From CAVSUZ01 sp963791885 (GTDB lineage: Bacteria > Pseudomonadota > Alphaproteobacteria > Acetobacterales > Acetobacteraceae), in contig CAWBUL010000004.1 in the NCBI GenBank assembly GCA_963791885.1, positions 992,001 to 1,056,000 on the forward strand: DNA of 64,000 bases, given 5' to 3'. The position numbers and the translations under genes are program-made. The stretch's first letter is position 1; every line of letters begins with the position of its first letter. The notes beneath the pieces are model-generated. The model saw nothing but the letters and a program-made list of their open reading frames with translations, did not search any database and had not been told where the DNA came from. Shown here in pieces: positions 33,803-43,636 of this stretch.

Positions 33803-34557
33803 ATGGAAGTGGAGGTTAGAAAAACGTACACGAATTCCTGCAAGGAACGGTTGAGTCAGGGCGAACTCGTCCTCTGCATGGTGATTAACCAGGGACGGAC
33901 GAATGATGTTGTGATGATGGCCGCTTCGGCGGGGTTCCACGCCATCTTCGTCGACATGGAACACAGTGCGTTTTCCCTGGAAACCGTCTCCATGCTGTGC
34001 ACCGCTGCGCTTGGTCTCGGCCTCGCGCCGATGGTGCGCGTGATGTCAACACGGCGGCGGAGGCGAAAGCGATCGTCGCCCGATGCAAGTTCCCGCCGCT
34101 TGGAACGCGTTCCGTCACTGCGATAGGCCCGCACCTGGGGTATCAGTCGCGGCGAGAGCAGGAGATCATCGCTCATATGAATGAGCAAACGCAGGTTTTC
34201 GCGATTATCGAATCTGCCGAGGGCGCCAAAAAACTGGAAGAAATAGCGGCCGTTCCGGGGATTGATGCGCTTCACGTGGCGTGTCGTGATCTTTGCACCG
34301 ATTTGGGAATTCCCGGCGATTATCGCCATCCGCGCATGACGGAAATCTATCAGCGGGCAGCCGCGACTTGCCGCGCCAACGACAAAGCCATGGGGACTGG
34401 CGGTGTACGAGGCGACACGGAGTATCAGGGTGAACTCTATCGAATGGGCGCCCGTTTCATGACGATCGGGTCCGACTCCGGCTATATCTTAGCCGGCGCG
34501 AGAAAAGACGTCTCAGCGATCACCGGCGCGGTCGGCGCCCTGACCTCGACGGGATAG
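33803..34557 (+). pseudogene. HpcH/HpaI-type aldolase with internal deletion
   Basis: The N-terminal part (GFHAIFVDMEHSAFSLE, then LGLAPMVRV) and the rest (VNTAAEAKAIVARCKFPPLGTRSVTAIGPHLG, FAIIESAEGAKKLEEIAAVPGIDALHVACRDL) lie in different frames. The join at about 34040-34050 lacks roughly 25 residues that normally span the catalytic Arg/metal-site region between VRV and VNTAAEA. The offset corresponds to loss of 3n+1 nt, so this is a deletion and not a simple base-call error. Intact members cleave 2-oxo-3-deoxy acids to pyruvate plus an aldehyde. Confidence 0.75.
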
Positions 34558-34634
34558 CCCTCCAGGGGCGGGCGATTGACTTGGCGTGCTGTCATGCCCA
34601 CAACCCCGGCCCTTCACTGCCCTCCTAGCGACCG

Positions 34635-35561
34635 ATGCCCCGCCGAAAGCCGCGCGGCCGTGCCCTCGACGGCTGGCTCATCATCGACAAGCCCCCTGGC
34701 CTGACCAGCACCGACGTGGTGAACCGCGTTCGCCGCGCCTTCGACGCGCAAAAGGCGGGGCATGGCGGCACGCTCGATCCGCTCGCCACGGGTGTTCTGC
34801 CGATCGCCTTCGGTGCCGCCACTAAGACCGTGCCCTACGTCATGGACGGCACCAAGCTGTACCGTTTCACCCTGAGATTTGGCGAAGCACGCGACACGGA
34901 TGACGCCGATGGCAAGGTCACCGCGACCTCCGACGTGCGCCCCACCGACGAGCAGATCCTCACTGCCCTGCCGCAGTTCCGCGGCGATATCATGCAAGTA
35001 CCCCCAGCCTTCTCCGCCGTGAAGATTGCCGGTGAACGCGCCTACGACATGGCGCGCGAGGGCCGGGCTCCCGCTCTCGATCCCCGGCCTGCCCGCGTCG
35101 ACCGCTTCGAACTGATCGAGCGTCCTGACGGCGATCACGCCATTCTGGAGGTCCAGTCCGGCAAGGGCGTCTACATGCGCAGCCTGGCCCGCGACCTCGC
35201 CGCTGCGTGCGGCGCGCTGGGCCATGTCGCTGCCCTGCGTCGTCTGCGGGTCGGACCCTTCCTCGAAAAACAGGCGATTCCGCTGGACAAAATCTGTGGG
35301 CCGGACCATACCCCGCCCGCTTCCCCGGACCTTTTGCTTCCGGTCGTGACCGCGCTGGCCGACATCCCGGCGCTGGCCTTGACCGAATCAGAGGTCAGCG
35401 GTCTCCGGCAAGGCCAGGCCATCAGCCTGCTCACGCTCATGGGCCGCATTCCTGCAAACGTCAGTCCCTCGGGTGGTCTGGCGCGCGCCATGGCGGGAAG
35501 CCGCATCGTTGGGCTCTGCCGGCTGGACAACGGCCAGCTCCGCCCCGAGCGAATTCTCTAA
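34635..35561 (+). CDS. truB: tRNA pseudouridine(55) synthase
   Basis: A 308-aa enzyme that isomerises U55 in the T loop of tRNAs. N-terminus DGWLIIDKPPGLTSTDVVN; catalytic Asp48 in GHGGTLDPLATGVLPI; later KLYRFTLRFGEARDTDD and VPPAFSAVKIAGERAYDMAR. A C-terminal PUA-like part (VSGLRQGQAI) is present. It starts the truB-rpsO-pnp block; rpsO starts 21 bp downstream. The usual upstream neighbour rbfA is missing from the window, replaced by gene remnants. Confidence 0.95.
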   Translation: MPRRKPRGRALDGWLIIDKPPGLTSTDVVNRVRRAFDAQKAGHGGTLDPLATGVLPIAFGAATKTVPYVMDGTKLYRFTLRFGEARDTDDADGKVTATSDVRPTDEQILTALPQFRGDIMQVPPAFSAVKIAGERAYDMAREGRAPALDPRPARVDRFELIERPDGDHAILEVQSGKGVYMRSLARDLAAACGALGHVAALRRLRVGPFLEKQAIPLDKICGPDHTPPASPDLLLPVVTALADIPALALTESEVSGLRQGQAISLLTLMGRIPANVSPSGGLARAMAGSRIVGLCRLDNGQLRPERIL

Positions 35562-35582
35562 CCCCTTTCAGGAGTACAGCCG

Positions 35583-35852
35583 ATGTCGATCACAGCGGAG
35601 CGCCGCACGGCGCTGGTTTCCGAATACGCCCGAGCGAACGCCGATACCGGCAGCCCCGAAGTGCAGGTCGCCCTGCTTTCCGAGCGAATCAGCAATCTGA
35701 CCGAGCACCTGAAGACCCACGCCAAGGACTTCCACAGCCGCCGCGGTCTGCTGATGCTGGTCGGCCGCCGCCGCCGGCTGCTCGACTACCTCAAGAACAA
35801 GGACCAGTCGCGGTACGGATCGCTCATCGAACGACTCAACCTGCGGCGATAA
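35583..35852 (+). CDS. rpsO: 30S ribosomal protein S15
   Basis: An 89-aa primary-binding protein of the small-subunit platform. Intact family sequence: DTGSPEVQVALLSERISNLTEHLKTHAKDFHSRRGLLMLVGRRRRLLDYL. CAGGAG lies 8 nt before the ATG. Sits between truB and pnp in the standard order. S15 often represses its own mRNA; no specific structure was identified here. Confidence 0.97.
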   Translation: MSITAERRTALVSEYARANADTGSPEVQVALLSERISNLTEHLKTHAKDFHSRRGLLMLVGRRRRLLDYLKNKDQSRYGSLIERLNLRR

Positions 35853-36152
35853 AGACTCTGAAACTTCCCGGCGCGGTACCCATATCCACCTCGTCGGTAT
35901 GACCCCTTGGCCAATCGTGGTCGAGGGCAACTCGGGGCCATCCAGCCCCAACGTCGTGGTCACGCGGCGGACATAACGACCGGCGATCGGCCATCCTCTC
36001 GGGAGCCGAAACGGCGTTTCCGGCCACATGGTCCGCGGATCGGCCCTATAGACCGACCGCCCCCATGCGACCCGAGACGCCGTACCCCGAAATGGACGTG
36101 GGAGCGCCCAAGGGGATTGTCCGCCGATGCCGCGCGCATTGAAGGACTATGC
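35853..36152 (+). promoter_or_regulatory. Leader between rpsO and pnp
   Basis: This 300-bp gap holds no convincing gene. It includes GGGGC-CATCCA-GCCCC (35934-35949) and several GC-rich complementary stretches but no T-run terminator. The pnp frame is open through most of it, yet the encoded Arg/Pro-rich sequence is unlike PNPase. In other bacteria the pnp leader is processed by RNase III and autoregulated; whether that holds here is inference. Confidence 0.35.
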
Positions 36153-38384
36153 ATGTTCAATTACTATCGCAAAGAACTCGACTGGGGCGGACGCAAGCTG
36201 GTCCTGGAAACGGGCAAGATCGCCCGTCAGGCAGATGGAGCGGTGCTTGCCCGCTACGGCGATACCATCGTGCTGTGCACCGCCGTGGGCGCCAAAACGG
36301 CGAAGCCCGGGCAGGACTTCTTCCCACTCACCGTTAACTATCAGGAAAAGGCCTTCGCCGCCGGCAAGATCCCCGGCGGCTTCTTCAAGCGGGAAGGCCG
36401 CCCGTCCGAGAACGAGATCCTCACCTCCCGGCTGATCGACCGGCCCATCCGGCCGCTGTTTCCGGACGGCTTTAAGAATGAGGTTCAGGTCATCGCCACC
36501 GTGCTCAGCCATGATCTGGAGAACGATCCAGACGTCGTCGCGATGGTTGGCTGCTCTGCCGCGCTGACCCTGTCAGGCATTCCTTTCTTCGGCCCTGTGG
36601 GTGCCGCCCGTGTCGGCTACAAGGATGGCCAATACATCCTCAATCCTACCGCCGATCAGATGGAGGACACGGCGCTCGACCTCGTCGTCGCCGGGACTGC
36701 CGAAGGCGTACTGATGGTCGAGTCGGAGGCGCATGAGCTGCCGGAAGACGTCATGCTCGGCGCCGTCACCTTTGGCCACCAGTCCTTCCAGCCGGTGATC
36801 GAGGCGATCATCGAACTGGCTGAGCGTGCCGCGCGTGAGCCCTGGGCGCTCCCAGAGCAGTCCGAGGCGGAGAAGACACTTGCCGCCCGTCTCGAAGCGC
36901 TTGCTCGTCCCGCGCTGATCGAGGCCTACAAGGAAAGCGACAAGCAGACCCGCTACGGCAAGTTGGACGCCGCCAAGGCCCACGCGATGGCTGCCCTGGC
37001 CGCCGAGGGACAGGACACGGAGAAGGCCAAGGGCCTGTTCAAGGATCTGGAAGCCGACATCGTTCGGAATGCCATCCTCGACACCGGGCACCGCATCGAC
37101 GGACGCGACACGAAGACCGTGCGTCCGATCGTCGCAGAGGTGGGCGTACTGCCTCGCGCCCATGGCTCGGCGCTGTTCACCCGCGGCGAAACCCAGGCCC
37201 TGGTCGTCGCCACTCTTGGCACCGGTCAGGACGAGCAAGTGATCGACGCATTGGAAGGGGAGTATCGGCAGCACTTCATGCTGCACTATAACTTTCCGCC
37301 ATATTCCGTTGGTGAAGCAGGCAGAATGGGCTCGCCCGGACGGCGGGAGATCGGGCATGGCAAGCTGGCCTGGCGCGCCATCCATCCGTTGCTGCCGGAG
37401 AAAGAGAAGTTCCCCTACACGCTGCGCATCGTCTCCGAGATTACCGAGAGCAATGGCTCTTCCTCGATGGCCACGGTGTGCGGTTCTTCGCTCGCGCTCA
37501 TGGACGCCGGCGTGCCGCTGAAGCATCCGGTGGCCGGCATCGCCATGGGCCTGATTAAGGAGGACAAGGGCTTCGCTGTGCTCTCCGACATCCTCGGCGA
37601 CGAGGACCATCTCGGCGACATGGACTTTAAAGTTGCTGGGACAGAGCAGGGGGTGACCAGCCTGCAGATGGACATCAAGATCACGTCCATCACGCCGGAG
37701 ATCATGAAGATCGCGCTGGATCAGGCCAAGGAAGGCCGAATGCACATCCTGGGCGAGATGGCCAAGGCACTGACGGGCGCCCGCGGCGATGTCGCGGCCA
37801 CGGCCCCGCGCATCTCAATCATCAACGTACCGCGGGAGAAGATCCGCGAGGTCATCGGCACTGGCGGCAAGGTGATCCGCGAGATCGTCGAGCAGACCGG
37901 CTGCAAGATCGACATCGACGACGACGGCACCATCAAGATCGCCGCCACCGATGCGACCCAGGCACAGTCCGCGATCGACTGGATCCGAGGTATCGTCGCT
38001 GAACCGGAGATGGGCGTGATCTACATCGGCACGGTCGTAAAGACCGCCGATTTCGGCGCCTTCGTGAACTTCCTCGGTTCTCGGGACGGCCTCGTGCATA
38101 TCAGCGAACTCGCGCAAGGCCGGGTCGGCAAGACCACCGACGTCGTCAAGATGGGCGACAAGGTGAAGGTGAAGGTCATCGGTTTTGATGAGCGCGGCAA
38201 GGTCAAGCTGTCGATGCGCGTGGTCGATCAGCAGACCGGCGAGGACATCACGGAGAAGGTTGGTGCCAAGCCGGGCCGGGGTGATCATGACCGCGACCGT
38301 CGCGGCCGTGATCGTGGGGATTTCCGTCCGCAGGAACAGCCGGAGCCCGCAGGCACCGAGCCGCAGCCTTTGGTCGGGGACTGA
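36153..38384 (+). CDS. pnp: Polyribonucleotide nucleotidyltransferase (PNPase)
   Basis: A 743-aa phosphorolytic 3'-5' exoribonuclease of the degradosome. Two RNase PH domains: the first includes GGFFKREGRPSENEILTSRLIDRPIRPLFP, the second GSALFTRGETQALVVATLG and MGLIKEDKGFAVLSDILGDEDHLGDMDFKVAGT with the catalytic Asp cluster. KH domain: IREVIGTGGKVIREIVEQTG. S1 domain: IYIGTVVKTADFGAFVNFLGSRDGLVHISEL. The Arg/Asp-rich tail (DHDRDRRGRDRGD) may bind RNA. The start MFNYYRKEL has AAGGA 6 nt upstream. Confidence 0.97.
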   Translation: MFNYYRKELDWGGRKLVLETGKIARQADGAVLARYGDTIVLCTAVGAKTAKPGQDFFPLTVNYQEKAFAAGKIPGGFFKREGRPSENEILTSRLIDRPIRPLFPDGFKNEVQVIATVLSHDLENDPDVVAMVGCSAALTLSGIPFFGPVGAARVGYKDGQYILNPTADQMEDTALDLVVAGTAEGVLMVESEAHELPEDVMLGAVTFGHQSFQPVIEAIIELAERAAREPWALPEQSEAEKTLAARLEALARPALIEAYKESDKQTRYGKLDAAKAHAMAALAAEGQDTEKAKGLFKDLEADIVRNAILDTGHRIDGRDTKTVRPIVAEVGVLPRAHGSALFTRGETQALVVATLGTGQDEQVIDALEGEYRQHFMLHYNFPPYSVGEAGRMGSPGRREIGHGKLAWRAIHPLLPEKEKFPYTLRIVSEITESNGSSSMATVCGSSLALMDAGVPLKHPVAGIAMGLIKEDKGFAVLSDILGDEDHLGDMDFKVAGTEQGVTSLQMDIKITSITPEIMKIALDQAKEGRMHILGEMAKALTGARGDVAATAPRISIINVPREKIREVIGTGGKVIREIVEQTGCKIDIDDDGTIKIAATDATQAQSAIDWIRGIVAEPEMGVIYIGTVVKTADFGAFVNFLGSRDGLVHISELAQGRVGKTTDVVKMGDKVKVKVIGFDERGKVKLSMRVVDQQTGEDITEKVGAKPGRGDHDRDRRGRDRGDFRPQEQPEPAGTEPQPLVGD

Positions 38385-38395
38385 TCATCCTTGAT

Positions 38396-38437
38396 CGTCG
38401 TTGCGAGCCCCCACGAAAGTGGGGGCGAAGCGATCGT
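38396..38437 (+). repeat. Palindromic repeat-like hairpin after pnp
   Basis: CCCCCAC (38408-38414) pairs with GTGGGGG (38419-38425) around a GAAA tetraloop, flanked by TTGCGAG on the left and CGAAGCGATC on the right. The outer arms resemble a short interspersed palindromic element seen in alphaproteobacteria (TTGCGAG...CGAAGC-type). It may protect the pnp mRNA 3' end. Family membership cannot be tested from one copy. Confidence 0.5.
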
Positions 38438-38502
38438 GTGCCTTGGAGCGCAGCGTCGGTGCCTGTCGAAATCCAATCGTTCTCGGCTAGAGTGATGCTC
38501 CC

Positions 38503-39915
38503 ATGAAGGTCATCAATGCCATCCGCATGGGCGGAGCGGACGTCCTGCCGCTGATCGAAGGCGGCAAGGGCGTTTCGGTGTCCAACGGACTCTCCTCCGG
38601 CAACTGGGCCGCCGCCGGTGGCGTTGGCACCTTCAGCGCCGTCAACGCCGACAGCTTTGACGAAAGCGGCCGGGTTATTCCGCAGGTCTATCACGGCCGC
38701 ACCCGCACCCTGCGCCATGAGGAACTGGTGGCGTATGCAATCCAAGGCGCGCTGACGCAGGCCCGCCGCGCGTACGAGCTAGCGGGCGGCCATGGCCGCA
38801 TACACGCAAATATCCTGTGGGAGATGGGCGCCGCCGAGCGCATCATCACTGAGGTGCTGGAGCAGGCGAAAGGTATTGTCAACGGCATTACCTGTGGCGC
38901 CGGCATGCCCTATCGCTTGTCGGAGATCGCCCAGCGCTTCAACGTTTATTACTACCCGATTATCTCCTCAGCCCGCGCCTTTAGCGCCCTCTGGAAACGC
39001 GCTTACAGCAAGGCATCCTCCCTGCTCGGGGGCGTCGTTTATGAGGATCCATGGCTTGCCGGCGGCCATAATGGGCTTTCCAACAGCGAAGATCCGACCA
39101 AGCCCGAAGACCCGTATCCCCGTGTCCTTGCATTGCGCAAAGTCATGCGCGAATTCGATCTCGGCGAAACACCCATCATCATGGCCGGCGGTGTCTGGTG
39201 GCTGGATGAGTGGGAGGGCTGGATCGACAACCCCGAACTTGGTCCTGTCGCCTTCCAGTTCGGCACCCGTCCGCTTCTGACGCAGGAAAGCCCGATCGGC
39301 GACGCCTGGAAGAAGCGCCTCCTGACACTAGAGCCAGGGGATGTGTTCCTCAATCACTTCAGCCCCACCGGTTTCTGGTCCAGTGCTGTCAACAACGGTT
39401 TCATCCACGAACTGCGTGCGCGCAACGAGCGTCAGGTCGCCTACACGACCGAGATTGTCGGCGACCATGTCGCTGAATATGGTGTCGGCCCCCGCAAGCG
39501 TTTGGTCTATCTGACCCGAGCCGACCTCGAGCGGGTCCGCGGATGGGAAGCGGCCGGCTTCACAGAGGCCATGCGCTCTCCCGACTCCACCCTGATCTTC
39601 GTGACACCCGAGAAAGCGCGGGAGATCACACGCGACCAAGTGGAGTGCATGGGCTGCCTCAGCGAATGCCGCTTTTCCAACTGGAGCCAGCGCGCCGAGG
39701 ACCACAGCTCCGGCAAGCGCCCTGATCCGCGCAGCTTCTGCATTCAGAAGACACTTCAGTCCATCGTCCATGAAAGCAATCTGCCGGACGCGGTCGAGCG
39801 GAACCTCATGTTCAGCGGGCATAACGGGTTCCGCTTCGCGCGTGATCCATTCTATTCGAATGGTTTCATCCCGACCGTGAAGCAACTTGTCGAGCGTATC
39901 CTGACCGGGCGATAA
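38503..39915 (+). CDS. Nitronate monooxygenase-like flavoprotein
   Basis: A 470-aa protein of the NAD(P)H-dependent flavin oxidoreductase / 2-nitropropane dioxygenase superfamily, a TIM barrel. Seen: MGGADVLPLIEGGKGVSVSN with SGNWAAAGGVGTFSA at the phosphate end, GIVNGITCGAGMPY, YYPIISSARAFSAL, and PIIMAGGVWWLDEW with QFGTRPLLTQESP for FMN phosphate. The C-terminal part has a Cys cluster (CMGCLSEC) unusual for short nitronate monooxygenases, so this is a long-form subgroup whose substrate is uncertain. Monocistronic or loosely linked to the next gene (28 bp). Confidence 0.78.
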   Translation: MKVINAIRMGGADVLPLIEGGKGVSVSNGLSSGNWAAAGGVGTFSAVNADSFDESGRVIPQVYHGRTRTLRHEELVAYAIQGALTQARRAYELAGGHGRIHANILWEMGAAERIITEVLEQAKGIVNGITCGAGMPYRLSEIAQRFNVYYYPIISSARAFSALWKRAYSKASSLLGGVVYEDPWLAGGHNGLSNSEDPTKPEDPYPRVLALRKVMREFDLGETPIIMAGGVWWLDEWEGWIDNPELGPVAFQFGTRPLLTQESPIGDAWKKRLLTLEPGDVFLNHFSPTGFWSSAVNNGFIHELRARNERQVAYTTEIVGDHVAEYGVGPRKRLVYLTRADLERVRGWEAAGFTEAMRSPDSTLIFVTPEKAREITRDQVECMGCLSECRFSNWSQRAEDHSSGKRPDPRSFCIQKTLQSIVHESNLPDAVERNLMFSGHNGFRFARDPFYSNGFIPTVKQLVERILTGR

Positions 39916-39943
39916 TCGGACCAGCCGCTGGGGGCTGGAGCCG

Positions 39944-42008
39944 GTGAACCTGACCGGGACAGAAACCGACTCTGACAGGACCGCCGGTTTTCTGGCGACC
40001 GAGCCTGCCAGACCAACCGACTGGCGGATCGCCGTCTTTATGATGGTCGTTTCGCTGCTGGGTTTCGTCGCTGGACTTCCGTTCATCAGTGTTCGGCTAT
40101 CGGCCGTTCCTGCTTTCATTCCCTCCTATGAAGCCGGGCTGCTGGTCATTGATTTCGCCACAGCCATCTTGCTGTTCAGCCTCTTTGCCTATCTCCGCTC
40201 TTGGGCGCTGCTGATCGTTGCCGCTGGCTATGTCTTCGATGGCTTGATGGTGATCCCGCACGCGCTGACCTTCCCGGGCGCCTTCACTGCGTCCGGCCTG
40301 CTTGGGGCCGGGCCGCAGACCACCGCGTGGCTTTACGAGTTCTGGCACCTAGGCTTCCCGCTTTGCGTACTGACCTACGCATTGCTTGTGCGCCACCGGT
40401 TTGACCGGTTCTCTGGCTCAGCGTGGATCGGCATGGCAGGCGCCTGTGCGGCTTCGGCAGCGCTGACCGCCGGACTGACTCTGCTCACAATCGTTGGCCA
40501 TGACTGGTTGCCGATCCTGGTACGCAGGATCGGCGACGCCAACACCAACACCATCGGCATCGGCGTCGCTCCTGGGGTTTGGCTGGTCACACTGGGAGCG
40601 CTGATCGTGCTGTGGCATCGCAGTGTGCCGACGGTTCTCGAGCTGTGGCTCATGGTGGTTCTGGTTGCGTGGCTTGTGGACATCGGTTTCGCCGTGCTGC
40701 TCGGGGAGCAACGCTACGATCTCGGCTTTTACGCGGCCCGGATTTACGGCCTGCTGGCAGCTGGCTTCGTGCTCGCGAACCTGCTGATCGAAACCAACCG
40801 GCTCTACGGCGGGCTGATGCACGTGTTGGCTCTGGCTGAATCCCGCAATGCCGACCTCCTTCGCGTGCGCGAGGAATTCGCCCGTATCCAGCGTCACGAA
40901 GCTATCGGCCGCCTCGTCGGTGGTGTGGCCCATGATTTCAATAACATCCTAACCGTCGTTACTGGTGCAATTGATCTCACACTCGACGAGCCCAAGATCT
41001 CCGACCGAAGCCGCCGGCTTCTACAAGCCTCGCTCGCGGCGACCAAACGTGGCGAACGGATAAACGAGCAGCTGTTGTCCTTGGTCCGCCGGCAGGGCTC
41101 GCGGCCGGAAATCCTCGATCTCAATGAGGTCATCACCAGTCTGGAGCCATTCCTGGCCCGCGCGGTGGAGGACAGGGTGCAAATCGTCACGCGGCTCAGC
41201 CCCCTGGTCTGGCCGGCGAAAGTGGATCGCACCCAATTCGAAACCGCGTTGGTAAACATCGTGGTGAATGCACGCGACGCCATGAGCGATTCCGGCACCG
41301 TGCTGATCGAAACGACGAACGCCACGCCGGCTCGCGGGACAGGTACCAGAACTACGCGCAGTGGAGTGCGTGCTGGTGCGCGTCAGCGACAACGGTCCCG
41401 GCATGGCGCCAGAGGTGCAGGCGCACGCCTTCGATCCCTTCTTCACCACCAAACAGCCGGGCGAAGGAACGGGGCTCGGCCTCAGTCAGGTCCATGGTTT
41501 TGCGCGCGCCTCGGGTGGGGGCACGCGAATCGTCTCCGCCGCAGGGAATGGTACGACGGTTGAAATCTTCCTCCCCAGATCCGGCTCTCGCGTGGCCGAA
41601 CCTGAGGTGGCGGGTTTAGGGCTTTTGCGAGAAGTTGGCGCCGGGGAGACCATTCTGGTGGTCGAAGACGATCCTGCGGTGATGGAGGTTGCTGTCAGCG
41701 CCTTGCATGATCTTGGATATCGAACGTGGCAGGCTGCCGGCGCGGAACAGGCGCTGAACATCCTTTGCACCGGTGCTGCAATCGACGTGCTGTTTGCCGA
41801 TGTCGTCTTGCCGGGCGGCATGAATGGCGCCCAACTTGCTTTCGAAGCACGGCGCATTCGTCCCGACCTGAAGGTTTTGCTGACATCTGGCTACGCCGCT
41901 CGCATGCTCGCGCAACAGTACGGCGTGCCGGAAACGCTGGAGCTGCTGCCCAAACCGTATAGCCGCGGAACACTTGCCTCACGGATATGCGGTATAATGG
42001 GAAGATGA
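39944..42008 (+). pseudogene. Frameshifted hybrid histidine kinase (MASE4-HisKA-HATPase-REC)
   Basis: A MASE4-like membrane sensor with eight TM helices (about residues 28-285) precedes the kinase box GRLVGGVAHDFNNILTVV, the N box VNIVVNARDAM, then DNGPGMAPEV, GEGTGLGLSQVHGF and a receiver with phospho-Asp in VLFADVVLPGGMNG. The first frame is lost near 41325-41355 and the rest continues in the +1 frame, consistent with one inserted base between NATP and VECVLVRV. All domains remain otherwise well conserved, so it is a recent mutation or a base-call error. The last codons overlap the sulfatase gene (ATGA, 42005-42008). Confidence 0.8.
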
Positions 42009-43636
42009 GTGGGCCGCGGAACATTCTGTGGATCATGTGCGATCAGCTCCGGTTCGACTACCTGGGCTGCTACGGCCATCCGAGCATTCGCACGCCAAAC
42101 ATTGACGCACTGGCGCGCCGCGGTGTGCGCTTCACCCGTGCTTACGTGCAATCCCCGGTCTGCGGTCCGGCACGCATGAGCTTCTACACCGGGCGCTACA
42201 TGCGCTCCCACGGTTCTAACTGGAACCAGTATCCGCTGCGGGTGGGCGAGCCCACGCTTGGCGAGCATCTGGAGGCGCTCGGCGTCCGTCCTGTGCTGGT
42301 CGGCAAGACGCATATGCGCGCCGATTCGGCGGGTATCGCGCGCCTTGGCATCGATCCTGCCACAGATCTAGGCCTGCGCATCGCGCAATGCGGCTTCGAA
42401 CCGTACGATCGCGACGATGGGTTGCATCCCGGCAAAGCGCATGAAAGCCCAGCTTATAACGAGTATCTGCGGGGTCTTGGGTTCGGCGGCGACAATCCAT
42501 GGCACGACTGGGCAAACGCCGCTGAAGGCCCGAATGGCGAAATCCTCAGCGGCTGGCTTCTGAAACACGCCGACAAGCCCGCCCGGGTGCCGGAGGAGCA
42601 TTCCGAGACGCCTTACATGACGCGTCGGGCGATGGAGTTCATTCGCGGCGCCGAACGGGATGGCCGTCCCTGGTGTGTCCACCTGTCCTACATCAAGCCG
42701 CACTGGCCCTACATCGCGCCTGCTCCGTACCACGCAATGTATGGGCGCACAGATATTGTCCCGCCGGTGCGTTCAGAAGCCGAGCGTGCCGATGCTCACC
42801 CCGTTTATCGCGCCTTCATGGAGCAGCGTGCCTCACGCAACTTCAGCCGCAACAAGGTGCGCGAGCGCGTCATTCCAACCTATATGGGACTGATCACCCA
42901 GATCGACGATCAGCTTGGCATGCTGTTTCGCTTTCTCGACCAGCATGACCTGACCAGCCGGACCATGATCGTCTTCACGTCCGACCATGGTGACTATCTC
43001 GGCGATCACTGGATGGGCGAGAAGGATCTGTTCCACGAGGTCTCGGTCAAAATTCCTCTGATCATTGTCGATCCATCGCCTGAGGCTGAAGCGACGCGTG
43101 GCACGGTGTGCGACGCGTTGGTGGAGTCAATCGACCTCGCGCCTACATTCGTTTCCTGGTTTGGCGGTGAGCCGCCATCGCATATCATGGAGGGCCGTTC
43201 GCTTCTGCCGCTCGTGCACGGTACTTCGCCGGCCGCGTGGCGGCGTTTTGTATTTTCCGAATACGACTATGCCATGCAGGAGGCCCGGCTGGCTCTGAAC
43301 CAACCTATACCGGGCTGCCGGCTGTTCATGGTGTTCGACGGGCGCTGGAAGATGATCCACGCGACCGGCTTCCGCCCGATGCTGTACGATCTCGCGACTG
43401 ATCCGGACGAGTTCCATGACCTCGGCGCCGATCCACACCATGCGGGAGAGATCGCCCGGCTGCGCGATGCCCTGCTTGATTGGGCGCTGCGCGACCACAA
43501 CCGCATCACCGTCTCGGATGCCGAGATCGCGCCTTACGCAGGACACACCCAACTGCTGCGCGGCATCCTGATCGGCTACTGGGACGAAGCGGAGGTTTCC
43601 GAAGCCGGTCGGCGCGCTTCGGCCGCATCCCCGTGA
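42005..43636 (+). CDS. Cys-type sulfatase / phosphonate monoester hydrolase
   Basis: A 543-aa alkaline-phosphatase-superfamily hydrolase. The catalytic motif C-x-P-x-R-x4-TG is perfect: CGPARMSFYTGR with Cys53, which must become formylglycine. Metal residues: Asp13 in MCDQLRFD and FTSDHGDYLGDH. Overall layout (SPVCGPAR, LSYIKPHWPYIAPAPYHAMY, YMGLITQIDDQLG) resembles bacterial phosphonate monoester hydrolases/arylsulfatases with broad activity on sulfate and phosphate esters. No signal peptide, so cytosolic. Starts in an ATGA overlap with the hybrid kinase gene; an in-frame ATG at 41987 is possible. Its 3' end overlaps the opposite-strand gene by 61 bp. A maturase candidate is at 59.7 kb. Confidence 0.88.
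   Translation: MSGPRNILWIMCDQLRFDYLGCYGHPSIRTPNIDALARRGVRFTRAYVQSPVCGPARMSFYTGRYMRSHGSNWNQYPLRVGEPTLGEHLEALGVRPVLVGKTHMRADSAGIARLGIDPATDLGLRIAQCGFEPYDRDDGLHPGKAHESPAYNEYLRGLGFGGDNPWHDWANAAEGPNGEILSGWLLKHADKPARVPEEHSETPYMTRRAMEFIRGAERDGRPWCVHLSYIKPHWPYIAPAPYHAMYGRTDIVPPVRSEAERADAHPVYRAFMEQRASRNFSRNKVRERVIPTYMGLITQIDDQLGMLFRFLDQHDLTSRTMIVFTSDHGDYLGDHWMGEKDLFHEVSVKIPLIIVDPSPEAEATRGTVCDALVESIDLAPTFVSWFGGEPPSHIMEGRSLLPLVHGTSPAAWRRFVFSEYDYAMQEARLALNQPIPGCRLFMVFDGRWKMIHATGFRPMLYDLATDPDEFHDLGADPHHAGEIARLRDALLDWALRDHNRITVSDAEIAPYAGHTQLLRGILIGYWDEAEVSEAGRRASAASP

Noticed and set aside
35907..36152. N-terminal extension of pnp
   Set aside because: Arg/Pro-rich, not homologous to PNPase. The ATG at 36153 has a good ribosome site and the family N-terminus.
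36573..37745. 390-codon minus-strand open frame inside pnp
   Set aside because: Antisense shadow with low-complexity His/Arg composition and no family match.
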